38,354 bases of DNA from a virus. The DNA is taken from the IMG/VR virus record IMGVR_UViG_3300037487_000207, positions 1-38,354 of that record. One strand, 5' to 3'. Shown here piece after piece: positions 8,551-15,575 of this stretch (position 1 is its first letter; each line of letters begins with the position of its first letter). The notes beneath the pieces are model-generated. The model did no database searches. It was not told the origin of the DNA and worked only from the letters and a program-made list of their open reading frames with translations. The position numbers and the translations under genes are program-made.

Positions 8551-8750
8551 TTTTTAAACGTAGGTAAGGGAAACCAGTGCGTGAAGAACTTATCAGCCGG
8601 GTCGTAGTGCCCCTTTTGAGCGACCCCGGCACGCTGGTTAATCAACCACATACTTGCACCTCGTGGTGTGTACTCGTCAATCTTTATCCAGTGACAGCTT
8701 GGGGCCACTACCGCAGCGCCGTAGGCTGTTAGCTTGTACTCAGTGGTCAC
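8547..8750 (-). CDS. Small early protein, unknown (GTG start)
   Basis: Sixty-seven residues. The start is GTG at 8750, chosen because it overlaps the upstream stop as GTGA, the same arrangement as the ATGA joints elsewhere in this operon. Many aromatic residues (Trp, Tyr, Phe, His) and a C-terminal FFTHWFPLPTF suggest a compact domain. No known motif. Confidence 0.65.
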   Translation of the reverse strand: MTTEYKLTAYGAAVVAPSCHWIKIDEYTPRGASMWLINQRAGVAQKGHYDPADKFFTHWFPLPTFKK

Positions 8751-8893
8751 TTTAGCAACTCCATTGTCATTACATCCATTGACACCAATATACGTTCAGA
8801 TAGGTCATCTGTCAGTTTGTTTTTATTTGCAAAGCTCCACGACTCAAGAGCCGACAGCAGCTTAATCACTTCTAGTATTTGTTCTTTGGTCAT
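8747..8893 (-). CDS. Small early protein, 48 residues, unknown
   Basis: A short gene supported by four-base overlaps at both ends: ATGA with the 8890-9141 gene and GTGA with the 8547-8750 gene. The product begins MTKEQILEVIKLLSALESW and looks helical and soluble. No function can be assigned. Confidence 0.65.
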   Translation of the reverse strand: MTKEQILEVIKLLSALESWSFANKNKLTDDLSERILVSMDVMTMELLK

Positions 8894-9141
8894 CGCTCGT
8901 CCTTCACGTCACCCCAGTCACCTATAAGTCCCATATAGGACACATCCATCTCTCTTTTGATTTGGTTTATGGTTTGGTTCCGTCCCAGTCGATACGCATT
9001 TTCAATTGCTTTCTGAACGTCCTCAGTCCAATGCTTCTCTGCTATGTCCCAGACATTCCAGCCGTTGATGTAGGGGGCTATTAGTTTCTTGCCATAAGAC
9101 CCTTTGCGTCTCACAACTTCCAGTTTCATTTCAAATTTCAT
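8890..9141 (-). CDS. Early phage protein, unknown
   Basis: Eighty-three residues, basic in its first half, with a helical stretch around residues 40-65 (AIENAYRLGRNQTINQIKREM). It overlaps its neighbours by four bases on both sides. Nothing catalytic is visible. Confidence 0.65.
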   Translation of the reverse strand: MKFEMKLEVVRRKGSYGKKLIAPYINGWNVWDIAEKHWTEDVQKAIENAYRLGRNQTINQIKREMDVSYMGLIGDWGDVKDER

Positions 9142-9335
9142 ATTATTTTGTTTCCGTAGTCGTCAAAAGTTCGTCCGTTCGGTGGGCAGCAAGTGTGGAT
9201 ACTTACCGGGCCAAGCGCACTCATAAGCCGCTTACCGCAGCGTTGGCAGAAGTTTCGCTCTAGGGCTTGGTCTAGTTGTGTTTCAAGAACTCCAGCGTCA
9301 TAGCCGAGTTTGAATGCTTCGCGTTCTTTAGTCAT
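9138..9335 (-). CDS. Small zinc-ribbon-like protein
   Basis: Sixty-five residues with a possible zinc-binding set: CQRC at residues 30-33 and a CC pair near 49-50, preceded by HT. Residues 1-28 are helical and acidic to neutral. Such small ribbons in phage early operons are usually of unknown function. It overlaps the next upstream gene by eight bases. Confidence 0.6.
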   Translation of the reverse strand: MTKEREAFKLGYDAGVLETQLDQALERNFCQRCGKRLMSALGPVSIHTCCPPNGRTFDDYGNKII

Positions 9336-9864
9336 GATTGAGTTCCTTTAGTTTGGCTTCGACGGCTACAGCAAATTGCAAAACAAGCCTGTAATCTTGT
9401 GGGCGCAATGACTGTCCAGATACATCTTCGTAAACAAGTTCAGAGGCTTTCTCTGTCAGCCCAACCCACTCGCGCTTTGGTGGGGTGGTGTAGAGAGGCC
9501 CATCGGAAAGCACTTGCTCAATTGTGCAGTGCTGTACGCCTGCAATTGTGTAAATATGACCCACAGGCTCCTGCTCTAACTTTGGTGGGGCGGTGTAGGT
9601 GTATTGCTGTGCGTAAAGTCTGTGCTTACCAACTGGCAGCGATAGATGTTCAATTCTCCAGTCATTCCCAAGCACATTAATCACGGCCACACACTCAGGC
9701 TCCTGCTCTGGCTGTGCCAATGCTTCTTTGATGGCGGTTATGGCTTTTGTTTCAAGGCAGAAGCAAATCCCAATTTCGTGATCGCATCCAGTTTCTCCCC
9801 CTGCTTGCATAAGCTGATATTCCAGCGCCTCAAGCGCCAGCTTCAGTGTTTCTGTTTTATTCAT
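9328..9864 (-). CDS. Early phage protein with degenerate PP-K repeats, unknown
   Basis: A 178-residue protein with a helical N-terminus (LKLALEALEYQLM), a Cys/His-containing stretch (GCDHEIGICFC), and repeated segments of the type LYTTPPKREW and YTAPPKLEQEP. Modular early proteins with this repeated LYT-PP pattern occur in many phages of Gram-negative bacteria, and their role is not known. It starts in an ATGA overlap with a 32-residue ORF. Confidence 0.65.
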   Translation of the reverse strand: MNKTETLKLALEALEYQLMQAGGETGCDHEIGICFCLETKAITAIKEALAQPEQEPECVAVINVLGNDWRIEHLSLPVGKHRLYAQQYTYTAPPKLEQEPVGHIYTIAGVQHCTIEQVLSDGPLYTTPPKREWVGLTEKASELVYEDVSGQSLRPQDYRLVLQFAVAVEAKLKELNHD

Positions 9865-9959
9865 AGCGGAGCCTCTTCGTAATTATTAGGGTTGAACTTA
9901 GGCAGCGGTGCATTTGGCTGTCGTACTGGCAGCGTTAAGGGGAAGGGCCAGTTGTTCAT
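9861..9959 (-). CDS. Tiny early ORF, 32 residues
   Basis: A proline- and asparagine-rich peptide starting MNNWPFPLTLPVRQ. It is supported by overlap: its ATG overlaps the upstream stop and its TGA overlaps the next ATG, so it continues the coupled chain. Without that arrangement it would be too short to call. Confidence 0.5.
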   Translation of the reverse strand: MNNWPFPLTLPVRQPNAPLPKFNPNNYEEAPL

Positions 9960-10132
9960 TTCTTTATTCCCGTCCACGCAGTACGCGGCTCATTCGAGTG
10001 CTTGATGTAGAAGTGAATCAAGTAGTTAAAGATTTGGATGTAGCTCATCCTGATGCCAGTGTGCTTGGCTAAGGTTTCGCGTATCAAGTCAACATCTTGG
10101 TTCACGCTTACTGTTATTCGTTTTGTGCTCAT
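9956..10132 (-). CDS. Small ribbon-helix-helix-like protein
   Basis: Fifty-eight residues beginning MSTKRITVSVNQDVDLIRE, a short beta strand (RITVSV) followed by two helices, as in Arc/MetJ-type ribbon-helix-helix DNA-binding proteins, which act as dimers. The basic C-terminus (TAWTGIKK) is odd for a bare RHH domain. It is joined to both neighbours by four-base overlaps. It could be an early-gene repressor. Confidence 0.55.
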   Translation of the reverse strand: MSTKRITVSVNQDVDLIRETLAKHTGIRMSYIQIFNYLIHFYIKHSNEPRTAWTGIKK

Positions 10133-10425
10133 ACCGAGAATCCCCGTGACTTCATTTGCAAGTGGTCATCAGCACCCGGACGTACTTGCTGGGATACCTC
10201 ACCGTCACCAGTACGATAAGTTGAACGATCCCAAATATTGGATTTGTTAGGCAACGCTTGACCGGGCAACTTAGGCATCAGTACAGCGCCACCGCTTACA
10301 TATCGCTTGGGGTTCTTGTCGCTCAGTGGCGGCAACACATGGCTCAGGCTCTGGCGATTCTCACGCAGTACGGTACGGGTGCGTTCAGCAACAGTGCGGG
10401 CAGTCTTGTCGATAGGCTTGGTCAT
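10129..10425 (-). CDS. Early phage protein, unknown
   Basis: A 98-residue basic, polar protein with few predicted secondary elements (MTKPIDKTARTVAERTRTV at the start). It overlaps both neighbours by four bases. No motif is recognised. Confidence 0.6.
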   Translation of the reverse strand: MTKPIDKTARTVAERTRTVLRENRQSLSHVLPPLSDKNPKRYVSGGAVLMPKLPGQALPNKSNIWDRSTYRTGDGEVSQQVRPGADDHLQMKSRGFSV

Positions 10426-10613
10426 TTTGATCCCCCGATATGCAGATAAGCTGTGAGGCGCTTGATGCGGTCATTGTGGTACTCAGCCATACGTTTGGCG
10501 TATTCTTGGCTTGTCTGGGCTTCTAACAGGCTTCGTTCGGCTTCCTCTAGTTCCTTCAATGCCAGCACTTCGGCACTGGGTGTGCGGAACATTTCCATCA
10601 ATTTATTAAACAT
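10422..10613 (-). CDS. Small coiled-coil early protein
   Basis: Sixty-three residues, almost wholly a charged helix (ALKELEEAERSLLEAQTSQE), likely a short coiled coil, with a basic end. Proteins of this look are common in phage replication regions without known function. A 36-base gap precedes it, holding an AAAGGA ribosome binding site. Confidence 0.65.
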   Translation of the reverse strand: MFNKLMEMFRTPSAEVLALKELEEAERSLLEAQTSQEYAKRMAEYHNDRIKRLTAYLHIGGSK

Positions 10614-10649
10614 TACATTTTCCTTTTGGTTACGGTGTACAACAGTGTA

Positions 10650-12062
10650 TCACAGCTTTCTTGACTGTCTGTATTCTTTTATTGCATTTCTCAAACTACT
10701 TTGGCTTTCTGCTTTGGTATCGAGTGCAATCCCCTGTGCTTGGTCAAGTGTGTCTTGCATCATGATCCTGTGACAGATCACTGGCACACCTTGACCCTGC
10801 CTACGAACTCGTGCGTTCATCTGTTCATACAGATCAAGGCTCCAGTTAAGCCCATACCAGACTACGATGTGTCCGTTGGCTTGCAACCCGTCGATGCCGT
10901 GACCCATGCTGGCAGGGTGTCCAATCATCAACAAGCAGTCGTTGGTCTTCCATCGGTGCATGGCGTTGACCAAACTTGCCTCAGACTTACACTCGGTCAG
11001 GTTAATCGGACGCAAGTGTTTAAACTTGGTCATGATTCGTTCAGCGTCAGACCGATAGGCATACGAGCACAGCACAGGGCTACCGTTGGCCTCGTCAATA
11101 ATTTCCTCCAGTGCCTCCAGCTTGAGGTCATGGATCGGTTCCCACATGGGCATCCCTGCCACCGGGTACATTGCGCCGTTGCTGAACTGGAGACACTTGT
11201 TAGTCAGTGAGGCTTGGTTAAACACCTCCACCTCAGCGCCACTGTCCAAGCGTAAAAAGAACTCCTTTTCCATCAGGTCATACCGAGCACGCAGACCTAG
11301 AGGCATTTCAATCTCGACATTGTTGACAATCAAATCAGGCAGCGGGTTGTAGTCCTCAGCAGACATCTCAAGCGTGATGTCACCAATCAGCTTCTTGATC
11401 GTGTCCTCGGTGTCATCATAGGCAATCTCTTTATACGGGCCAATCTTGCGGTAGAACCGTGTCCTGAACGCAGTCTTGGACACACCTAGTCGCTCACCCT
11501 TGTCGATCACCAGAAACTGCCCATGCAGGTCTTTGTAACCGTTGCTGGCTGGTGTACCCGTCAACCCGGTAGACCAGACAAAGTGATCTAGAATCTTCTT
11601 GGTGGCCTTCACTCGGTCAGTCGCAGAGTTTTTCATCTTGCTAATCTCATCCCACACGATGCCGTTAAAGGGGAGGGGTCTGTCCTTCTTGATGAAGTAG
11701 GTCTGGATCGTCTCCGCTAACCATTTTAGGTTTTCAAAGTTGGTTATGTAAATATCCGCAGGTCGAAGTAAAGCACGGGTGCGCTGATCTTTGGTTCCTG
11801 TAACAACACTAAATGTTAGATGTTTAGTATGTTCCCATTTCGCAGCCTCTTGTCTCCAAACAAGTCTCACCACTCGAATGGGGGCAACTATCAACACACC
11901 TTTTAGAAATTGCATTTTCACAAGATGTGCAATTGTGGTTAATGTAATGACGGTCTTCCCAAGTCCCATACTGATCCACATCATTGTGTGAGGATTGGAA
12001 CATTGGTGGTTGACGGCCTTCTTTTGGTAGTCGTGCAGTAAGTTTGGAGTAAGCAGTTTCAT
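10650..12062 (-). CDS. SNF2/DEAD-type superfamily 2 helicase
   Basis: A 470-residue ATP-dependent helicase or translocase. From ATG 12062: a Q-like segment (LHDYQKKAV, about 9-17), Walker A MGLGKT (32-37), motif Ia IVAPIRVV (58-65), Walker B WDEIS (137-141; DEIS instead of DEAH), motif III STGLTGTP (164-171), and motif VI near QMNARVRRQGQ in the C-terminal RecA domain. Phages pair this protein with VRR-NUC in replication or recombination modules. The start at 12062 makes an ATGA overlap with the VRR-NUC gene, as throughout the operon; ATG 12071 is also possible. Confidence 0.88.
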   Translation of the reverse strand: MKLLTPNLLHDYQKKAVNHQCSNPHTMMWISMGLGKTVITLTTIAHLVKMQFLKGVLIVAPIRVVRLVWRQEAAKWEHTKHLTFSVVTGTKDQRTRALLRPADIYITNFENLKWLAETIQTYFIKKDRPLPFNGIVWDEISKMKNSATDRVKATKKILDHFVWSTGLTGTPASNGYKDLHGQFLVIDKGERLGVSKTAFRTRFYRKIGPYKEIAYDDTEDTIKKLIGDITLEMSAEDYNPLPDLIVNNVEIEMPLGLRARYDLMEKEFFLRLDSGAEVEVFNQASLTNKCLQFSNGAMYPVAGMPMWEPIHDLKLEALEEIIDEANGSPVLCSYAYRSDAERIMTKFKHLRPINLTECKSEASLVNAMHRWKTNDCLLMIGHPASMGHGIDGLQANGHIVVWYGLNWSLDLYEQMNARVRRQGQGVPVICHRIMMQDTLDQAQGIALDTKAESQSSLRNAIKEYRQSRKL

Positions 12063-12352
12063 TTTGACCATCCCATTACATCAATCATTAATTTACCGTC
12101 AGCCACGTTGTCCACGACAAAGACAAGCACGTTCTGCTGGCGCAATTTCCCATGCTCACGCTCCTGTGCTGGTGTGGGCTTCTTACCCCCTCGTTTGAAC
12201 TCGCAGAAGAACACACGACCATCGGGTGCAATGAACAGGCGGTCAGGTACAGCGGCACGGGCAGGACTGGTGAACTTGTATGTCAGCATTCCCTTGTCGC
12301 GTGCATACAAGCAGACCTTGGCCTCTATGTCCTTTTCAAGTGGATCGCTCAT
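12059..12352 (-). CDS. VRR-NUC domain nuclease
   Basis: A 97-residue stand-alone VRR-NUC domain, a PD-(D/E)XK nuclease. Visible catalytic positions are Glu10 in the first helix, PDR at 36-38 (VPDRLF), Glu51-x-Lys53 (EFKRGG) and Gln63. Phage stand-alone members cut branched DNA such as Holliday junctions as dimers. It sits between polymerase and helicase with four-base overlaps on both sides, so the three are probably made together. Confidence 0.85.
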   Translation of the reverse strand: MSDPLEKDIEAKVCLYARDKGMLTYKFTSPARAAVPDRLFIAPDGRVFFCEFKRGGKKPTPAQEREHGKLRQQNVLVFVVDNVADGKLMIDVMGWSK

Positions 12353-14184
12353 GCTAGACCCAGTGTAAGTTTTTCAATCTCTTGGATGTAATAGTCGTAA
12401 TCAATCGGTAGCACTGAGTGAGCAATATCATTACACACCTGAACATTCCACCCAGACTCAACGCCAATCGGACGCCACTTGAGTGGGTTTTTGGCAAGGG
12501 GTGGCATCCACTTAACCAAGGGTTTACCCTCCTTGGCAATGTAGTACCTGCAAATGTTCTGCACCTTTGTCTCACCCCATGCAAGGTGACTAGACCGGGG
12601 AACCTTGGCACGCAGCATAAAGTCCATCTTGTCGGGCCAGTTCTCCACAGTCTCACGAATGGGTGCGCCGTCAATCAGTACCTTCTCGGCAACCTTGGCA
12701 ATGACCATGCCACCAGCGTTTTGATGCCACTCAAGGTCATGCTCGTATGCGCCTTTGCGTTTTATACGCCCATCCTCGTATACAGCGATATAGTTATTTA
12801 CATCCCGGATCATCATGGTCTTGTAAATGGCTTCCTCAAGCTGCAACCCGGTGCGATCCTGCCAAGCTACTCGGGCAATGTCGATCAGCCACTTGTTAGC
12901 CCTTGGAACACTGACAGTCAGACCATCGGTGTTCACCTGTATCAGCTTTAAGCCGTCGATGTGCATCAGTCCTTCGGCCAGTAGGCACAGAAGCAGTTGA
13001 CCATTTAAAGTTATTGACATAGTGAACAGGGGGTCGTAGAACACGCTGAACTTGTTATTGCTGTCGCCGTATGTACCGTTGAGCGCCAGCTTCAGCATGG
13101 CGTTCTCTGCGCTACCCTTGGGGTAACTCTTGCGCTGCTCGTATAAGTCTTTGTAGATTGAGCAGAATGTCTCGCCTAAGTGAGCCGGGTGAAAACCATT
13201 AACGATGGCAAGATTCGGATAATAAGAACTAACGTCCAGATCAACAATAACAAATTCGTTATTGGAATCCATGATCTCTGACTCAACAGAACCGTGAATG
13301 CCACCAAGTCCGAACACAAAAGTAAACCCGTTAACCATAGCCGTGACTTCATTGAAAATCCCCTTAGTTTCGGTAATGGTCTGACCTTTGAGCCAGTTCA
13401 GGATACGGGTGAACTCAGGCTGCTGGAAGTCAATCCACGGCAGGATGGCATCTCTAAGCGCGATGCTGGAACGCTTGCTCTGCTTGGGTGTGCGCCCCAT
13501 CGGGCCATACTCATAAGTCGAAACACCAGCTTCCTCTAACTTCATAATGAAGTAGTCTTTGCCGATCTTGGTGTCGTTGTGGTTCATAAAGTCACGACCA
13601 TACTTGACGGTCAATTCTTCACGGAACCGAATCATGTCCAGCGTCTTAAAGTAGAACTTCTTGGTCTGGGACACATCATGTGCGTTGTACTGCTTCAGCT
13701 TGGGCAGTTGGTCTTGTGTCAACTCAGTGCCCACCTTGAACGGTAAGTCTTCAATGTTGTCACTTCGCATATTGAATTCAAGCACCTTCAGGCCAGTAGC
13801 CCGTGCCTTGTTGTCGAAGTGGTGAATCTTGAACAGGTCAATCTGTTCGACATAGCGATCACTGGGCTTCACTGAATGCATCCATCGGTCATCGTCATCC
13901 TGACCAAAAATAATAGCCTGAGCCTTTTGGTACAGGGTATTGGCATCACTGTTACCCATCTTCATCAGCATATGCAGGATCGGATAATCGAATCCAAGGC
14001 TATTAAAGCCAATCATGCGCGAGTTTGTATCTTTGAGGTGCTGGACGAATGTGATGATTTCCTTGCTGTCGTTTCGCCAAGGGCTAATCTCAAAGGCCCA
14101 CGTTATCGGGTAGTCAACGTGCTCCACTGCCATCGTGAACACGTTGGGATATGTTTCCAAATCCCATACATAGTCGTTACTCAT
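12349..14184 (-). CDS. Family B DNA polymerase with 3'-5' exonuclease
   Basis: The main replicative polymerase, 611 residues from ATG 14184. Exonuclease motifs: Exo I D8-x-E10 (DLETYP), Exo II N61 to D66 (NSLGFD), Exo III Y166 to D170 (YNAHD). Polymerase motifs: A DVSSYYP (D317), B KLALNGTYG (365-373), C VNTDGL (417-422). Motif C has Asn where most family B enzymes have the first Asp, while the second, catalytic Asp420 remains. At about 600 residues it is compact. An upstream in-frame ATG (14265) would overlap the preceding gene by 89 bases; 14184 gives an eight-base overlap and lies in a repeated start sequence. Confidence 0.9.
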   Translation of the reverse strand: MSNDYVWDLETYPNVFTMAVEHVDYPITWAFEISPWRNDSKEIITFVQHLKDTNSRMIGFNSLGFDYPILHMLMKMGNSDANTLYQKAQAIIFGQDDDDRWMHSVKPSDRYVEQIDLFKIHHFDNKARATGLKVLEFNMRSDNIEDLPFKVGTELTQDQLPKLKQYNAHDVSQTKKFYFKTLDMIRFREELTVKYGRDFMNHNDTKIGKDYFIMKLEEAGVSTYEYGPMGRTPKQSKRSSIALRDAILPWIDFQQPEFTRILNWLKGQTITETKGIFNEVTAMVNGFTFVFGLGGIHGSVESEIMDSNNEFVIVDLDVSSYYPNLAIVNGFHPAHLGETFCSIYKDLYEQRKSYPKGSAENAMLKLALNGTYGDSNNKFSVFYDPLFTMSITLNGQLLLCLLAEGLMHIDGLKLIQVNTDGLTVSVPRANKWLIDIARVAWQDRTGLQLEEAIYKTMMIRDVNNYIAVYEDGRIKRKGAYEHDLEWHQNAGGMVIAKVAEKVLIDGAPIRETVENWPDKMDFMLRAKVPRSSHLAWGETKVQNICRYYIAKEGKPLVKWMPPLAKNPLKWRPIGVESGWNVQVCNDIAHSVLPIDYDYYIQEIEKLTLGLA

Positions 14185-14194
14185 TACTTTTACC
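14177..14194 (-). repeat. 18-bp direct repeat, copy at the polymerase start
   Basis: On the - strand this reads GGTAAAAGTAATGAGTAA, identical to 14484-14501. It covers the polymerase ATG and the stop codon of the 104-residue gene. Confidence 0.9.
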
Positions 14195-14491
14195 GGGTAA
14201 ATATTGCACCATGTCAAGTGATTTAAATTTGTCAATTGCGGCTTTGGCTTGAAGGGTTGCGTCATATCGAATCTTTCTTACATTGGTGGATTCAATTGCA
14301 CCAATATCTAAAACTCGCATGATTTCATGAATCAATTTTTCAAAATCATCATCTGACAAAACGCTTGCCAACTTCGGAATTAGTTGAAAATTAACGTATG
14401 CCGTAGAAGACCCATCAACAATTTTGTAAGCGGTGTCGTAAATTTCAAGCCTTGGTGACAAAAACACCCGATACTTATGTTTCTTACTCAT
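14177..14491 (-). CDS. Unknown 104-residue protein inserted before the polymerase
   Basis: A soluble alpha/beta protein starting MSKKHKYRVFLSPRLEIYD, with an acidic helix (LSDDDFEKLIHEIMRVLD). No motif is recognised. Its start and its stop both lie inside copies of the same 18-base sequence, the second of which also supplies the polymerase start. This suggests the gene arrived by an event that duplicated the ribosome binding and start region. The coding sequence looks more AT-rich than the genes around it. Confidence 0.7.
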   Translation of the reverse strand: MSKKHKYRVFLSPRLEIYDTAYKIVDGSSTAYVNFQLIPKLASVLSDDDFEKLIHEIMRVLDIGAIESTNVRKIRYDATLQAKAAIDKFKSLDMVQYLPGKSNE

Positions 14492-14501
14492 TACTTTTAC
14501 C
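14484..14501 (-). repeat. 18-bp direct repeat, copy at the 104-residue gene start
   Basis: Identical to 14177-14194 and in the same orientation, 307 bases away. It covers the ribosome binding region, ATG and first codons of the 104-residue gene. Confidence 0.9.
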
Positions 14502-14509
14502 AGTCAGGT

Positions 14510-14568
14510 GGGGAGTCTGTGCTTGAACATTAACCACAGTTACCAGTCTCAGGCTTTCGCCACTCCCC
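14510..14568 (-). ncRNA. Predicted three-way-junction leader RNA upstream of the polymerase segment
   Basis: Read on the - strand, three perfect helices fit together without overlap. P1 pairs GGGGAGT (14562-14568) with ACTCCCC (14510-14516). P2 is GGC-GAAA-GCC (14552-14561), with a GNRA tetraloop and no gap to P1. P3 pairs CTGTG (14535-14539) with CACAG (14517-14521) around a 13-base loop and abuts P1. Only J2/3 (14540-14551, TGAGACTGGTAA) is single-stranded. It lies between MazG and the 104-residue gene, in a gap otherwise without coding sequence, just upstream of the ribosome binding region. It could be a translational operator, such as the one T4 polymerase binds in its own mRNA, or another cis-acting RNA. 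It matches no riboswitch I know. Confidence 0.55.
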
Positions 14569-14575
14569 GATTTAC

Positions 14576-14878
14576 TTACCCTTTGACAAATACACCGTTA
14601 GGTAACAGTGTGCCCTTGCGGTCTTTGATCTCGTCATACGCCAACTCCACGCACGCCAGAATGTCAGTGTGTTGAAGGGCGCAATAGTTGATCAGGCACA
14701 CCATCACATCGCCCACACCATCGAGAATCTCAAGTCGATCATCCTTAAGGGTGGCATCGGCCAGTTCACCCAACTCACTCATCATCTTGAGCAACTGGGC
14801 CTCTGGTGTCGAGTTGGGGATGATCTTGCGATCAACAGCCCACTGAATGATTTTCAGTTCAACACTTGCGAAGCTCAT
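14576..14878 (-). CDS. MazG-like nucleotide pyrophosphohydrolase
   Basis: A 100-residue all-helical protein of the MazG/NTP-PPase type. It has the acidic metal-binding pattern SELGELAD (Glu35, Glu38) followed by LDGVGDVMV (Asp53, Asp57), then helices with LINYCALQH. Such phage enzymes hydrolyse (d)NTPs to monophosphates, and may tune nucleotide pools or alarmone levels. It overlaps the upstream SSB gene by ATGA. The gap after it holds the predicted leader RNA. Confidence 0.8.
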   Translation of the reverse strand: MSFASVELKIIQWAVDRKIIPNSTPEAQLLKMMSELGELADATLKDDRLEILDGVGDVMVCLINYCALQHTDILACVELAYDEIKDRKGTLLPNGVFVKG

Positions 14879-15558
14879 GAGTTGCCACCCAAGAACGATG
14901 GCAGGCCAGCAGGTGCGCCAAACGGTGCAGCAGGCATACCGAAGCCAACAGGAGCAGGCGCGGCCTGTGCAGGGGCACCAACAGAACCAAACATACTCGA
15001 CGCATCGGTAGCACCTTCACCGAATGCAGTATCGTCACCAGCAAACTGGAGAGCAACCAAATCGCAACGAATACCGTTACCATGCTTGTTCACTTGGAGC
15101 CAAGGCTTCACGGCAGCGTTGACACGGCATCCACCGTACATCTTGCGAGTTAGGTTCTGGTACGCCATAGTGTTGTTCGGGTCAATGGCTTGACCATTGG
15201 CTTCAATGATCTGGGGCTGTGTTTCACGACCTGTGGTGACATACACGTTGCCAGCATAGCCATCGTAAGGCTTAAATGTTTTCTTGTTAACCTTTTCCTC
15301 ACCGACACCAAAGCAACGCAACTTGCGATCGGCTTGGATCATGCCCATCACGGTGCTGGTGTGCTCAAGCCACTTAGCCAAGGCCATAGCACCATAACGC
15401 TGCATGAACTGAGCGAAGCCGGGGTGATCTGCTGGCATCAACAGTTCACAGTTGTAACTGATGCGTTCCTTACCAGTGACCTCGTTGACCTGACGTTGAG
15501 GTTCAGCGATGTGAGGGAAGGACAAACGGACATTTGACAAAAAGATAATATCTGACAT
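14875..15558 (-). CDS. DUF2815 family single-stranded DNA-binding protein
   Basis: A 227-residue protein. The N-terminus (FLSNVRLSFPHIAEP), the central YDGYAGNVYVT and the segment MYGGCRVNAAVKPW are typical of DUF2815, an OB-fold ssDNA-binding family of phage replication modules. The last 50 residues are a flexible Ala/Pro/Gly-rich tail ending near the short SFLGGNS; SSB tails often bind partners, but this one lacks the usual acidic tip. It lies between the DUF2800 nuclease and MazG. Confidence 0.85.
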   Translation of the reverse strand: MSDIIFLSNVRLSFPHIAEPQRQVNEVTGKERISYNCELLMPADHPGFAQFMQRYGAMALAKWLEHTSTVMGMIQADRKLRCFGVGEEKVNKKTFKPYDGYAGNVYVTTGRETQPQIIEANGQAIDPNNTMAYQNLTRKMYGGCRVNAAVKPWLQVNKHGNGIRCDLVALQFAGDDTAFGEGATDASSMFGSVGAPAQAAPAPVGFGMPAAPFGAPAGLPSFLGGNS

Positions 15559-15575
15559 TTTTTACTTTCGTTAAT

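Noticed and set aside
10625-10650. Shared GATACACTGT element
   Set aside because: GATACACTGT occurs on the - strand here and on the + strand at 17620-17629. Two copies of a ten-base word, one of them in a promoter, are not enough to claim an operator.
14497-14568. TPP riboswitch
   Set aside because: The leader contains CTGAGA and ACCTGA-CTGG, both reminiscent of TPP aptamers, but the second arm with CCAGCG and GGGA is missing and an extra hairpin is present. The genes downstream have nothing to do with thiamine.
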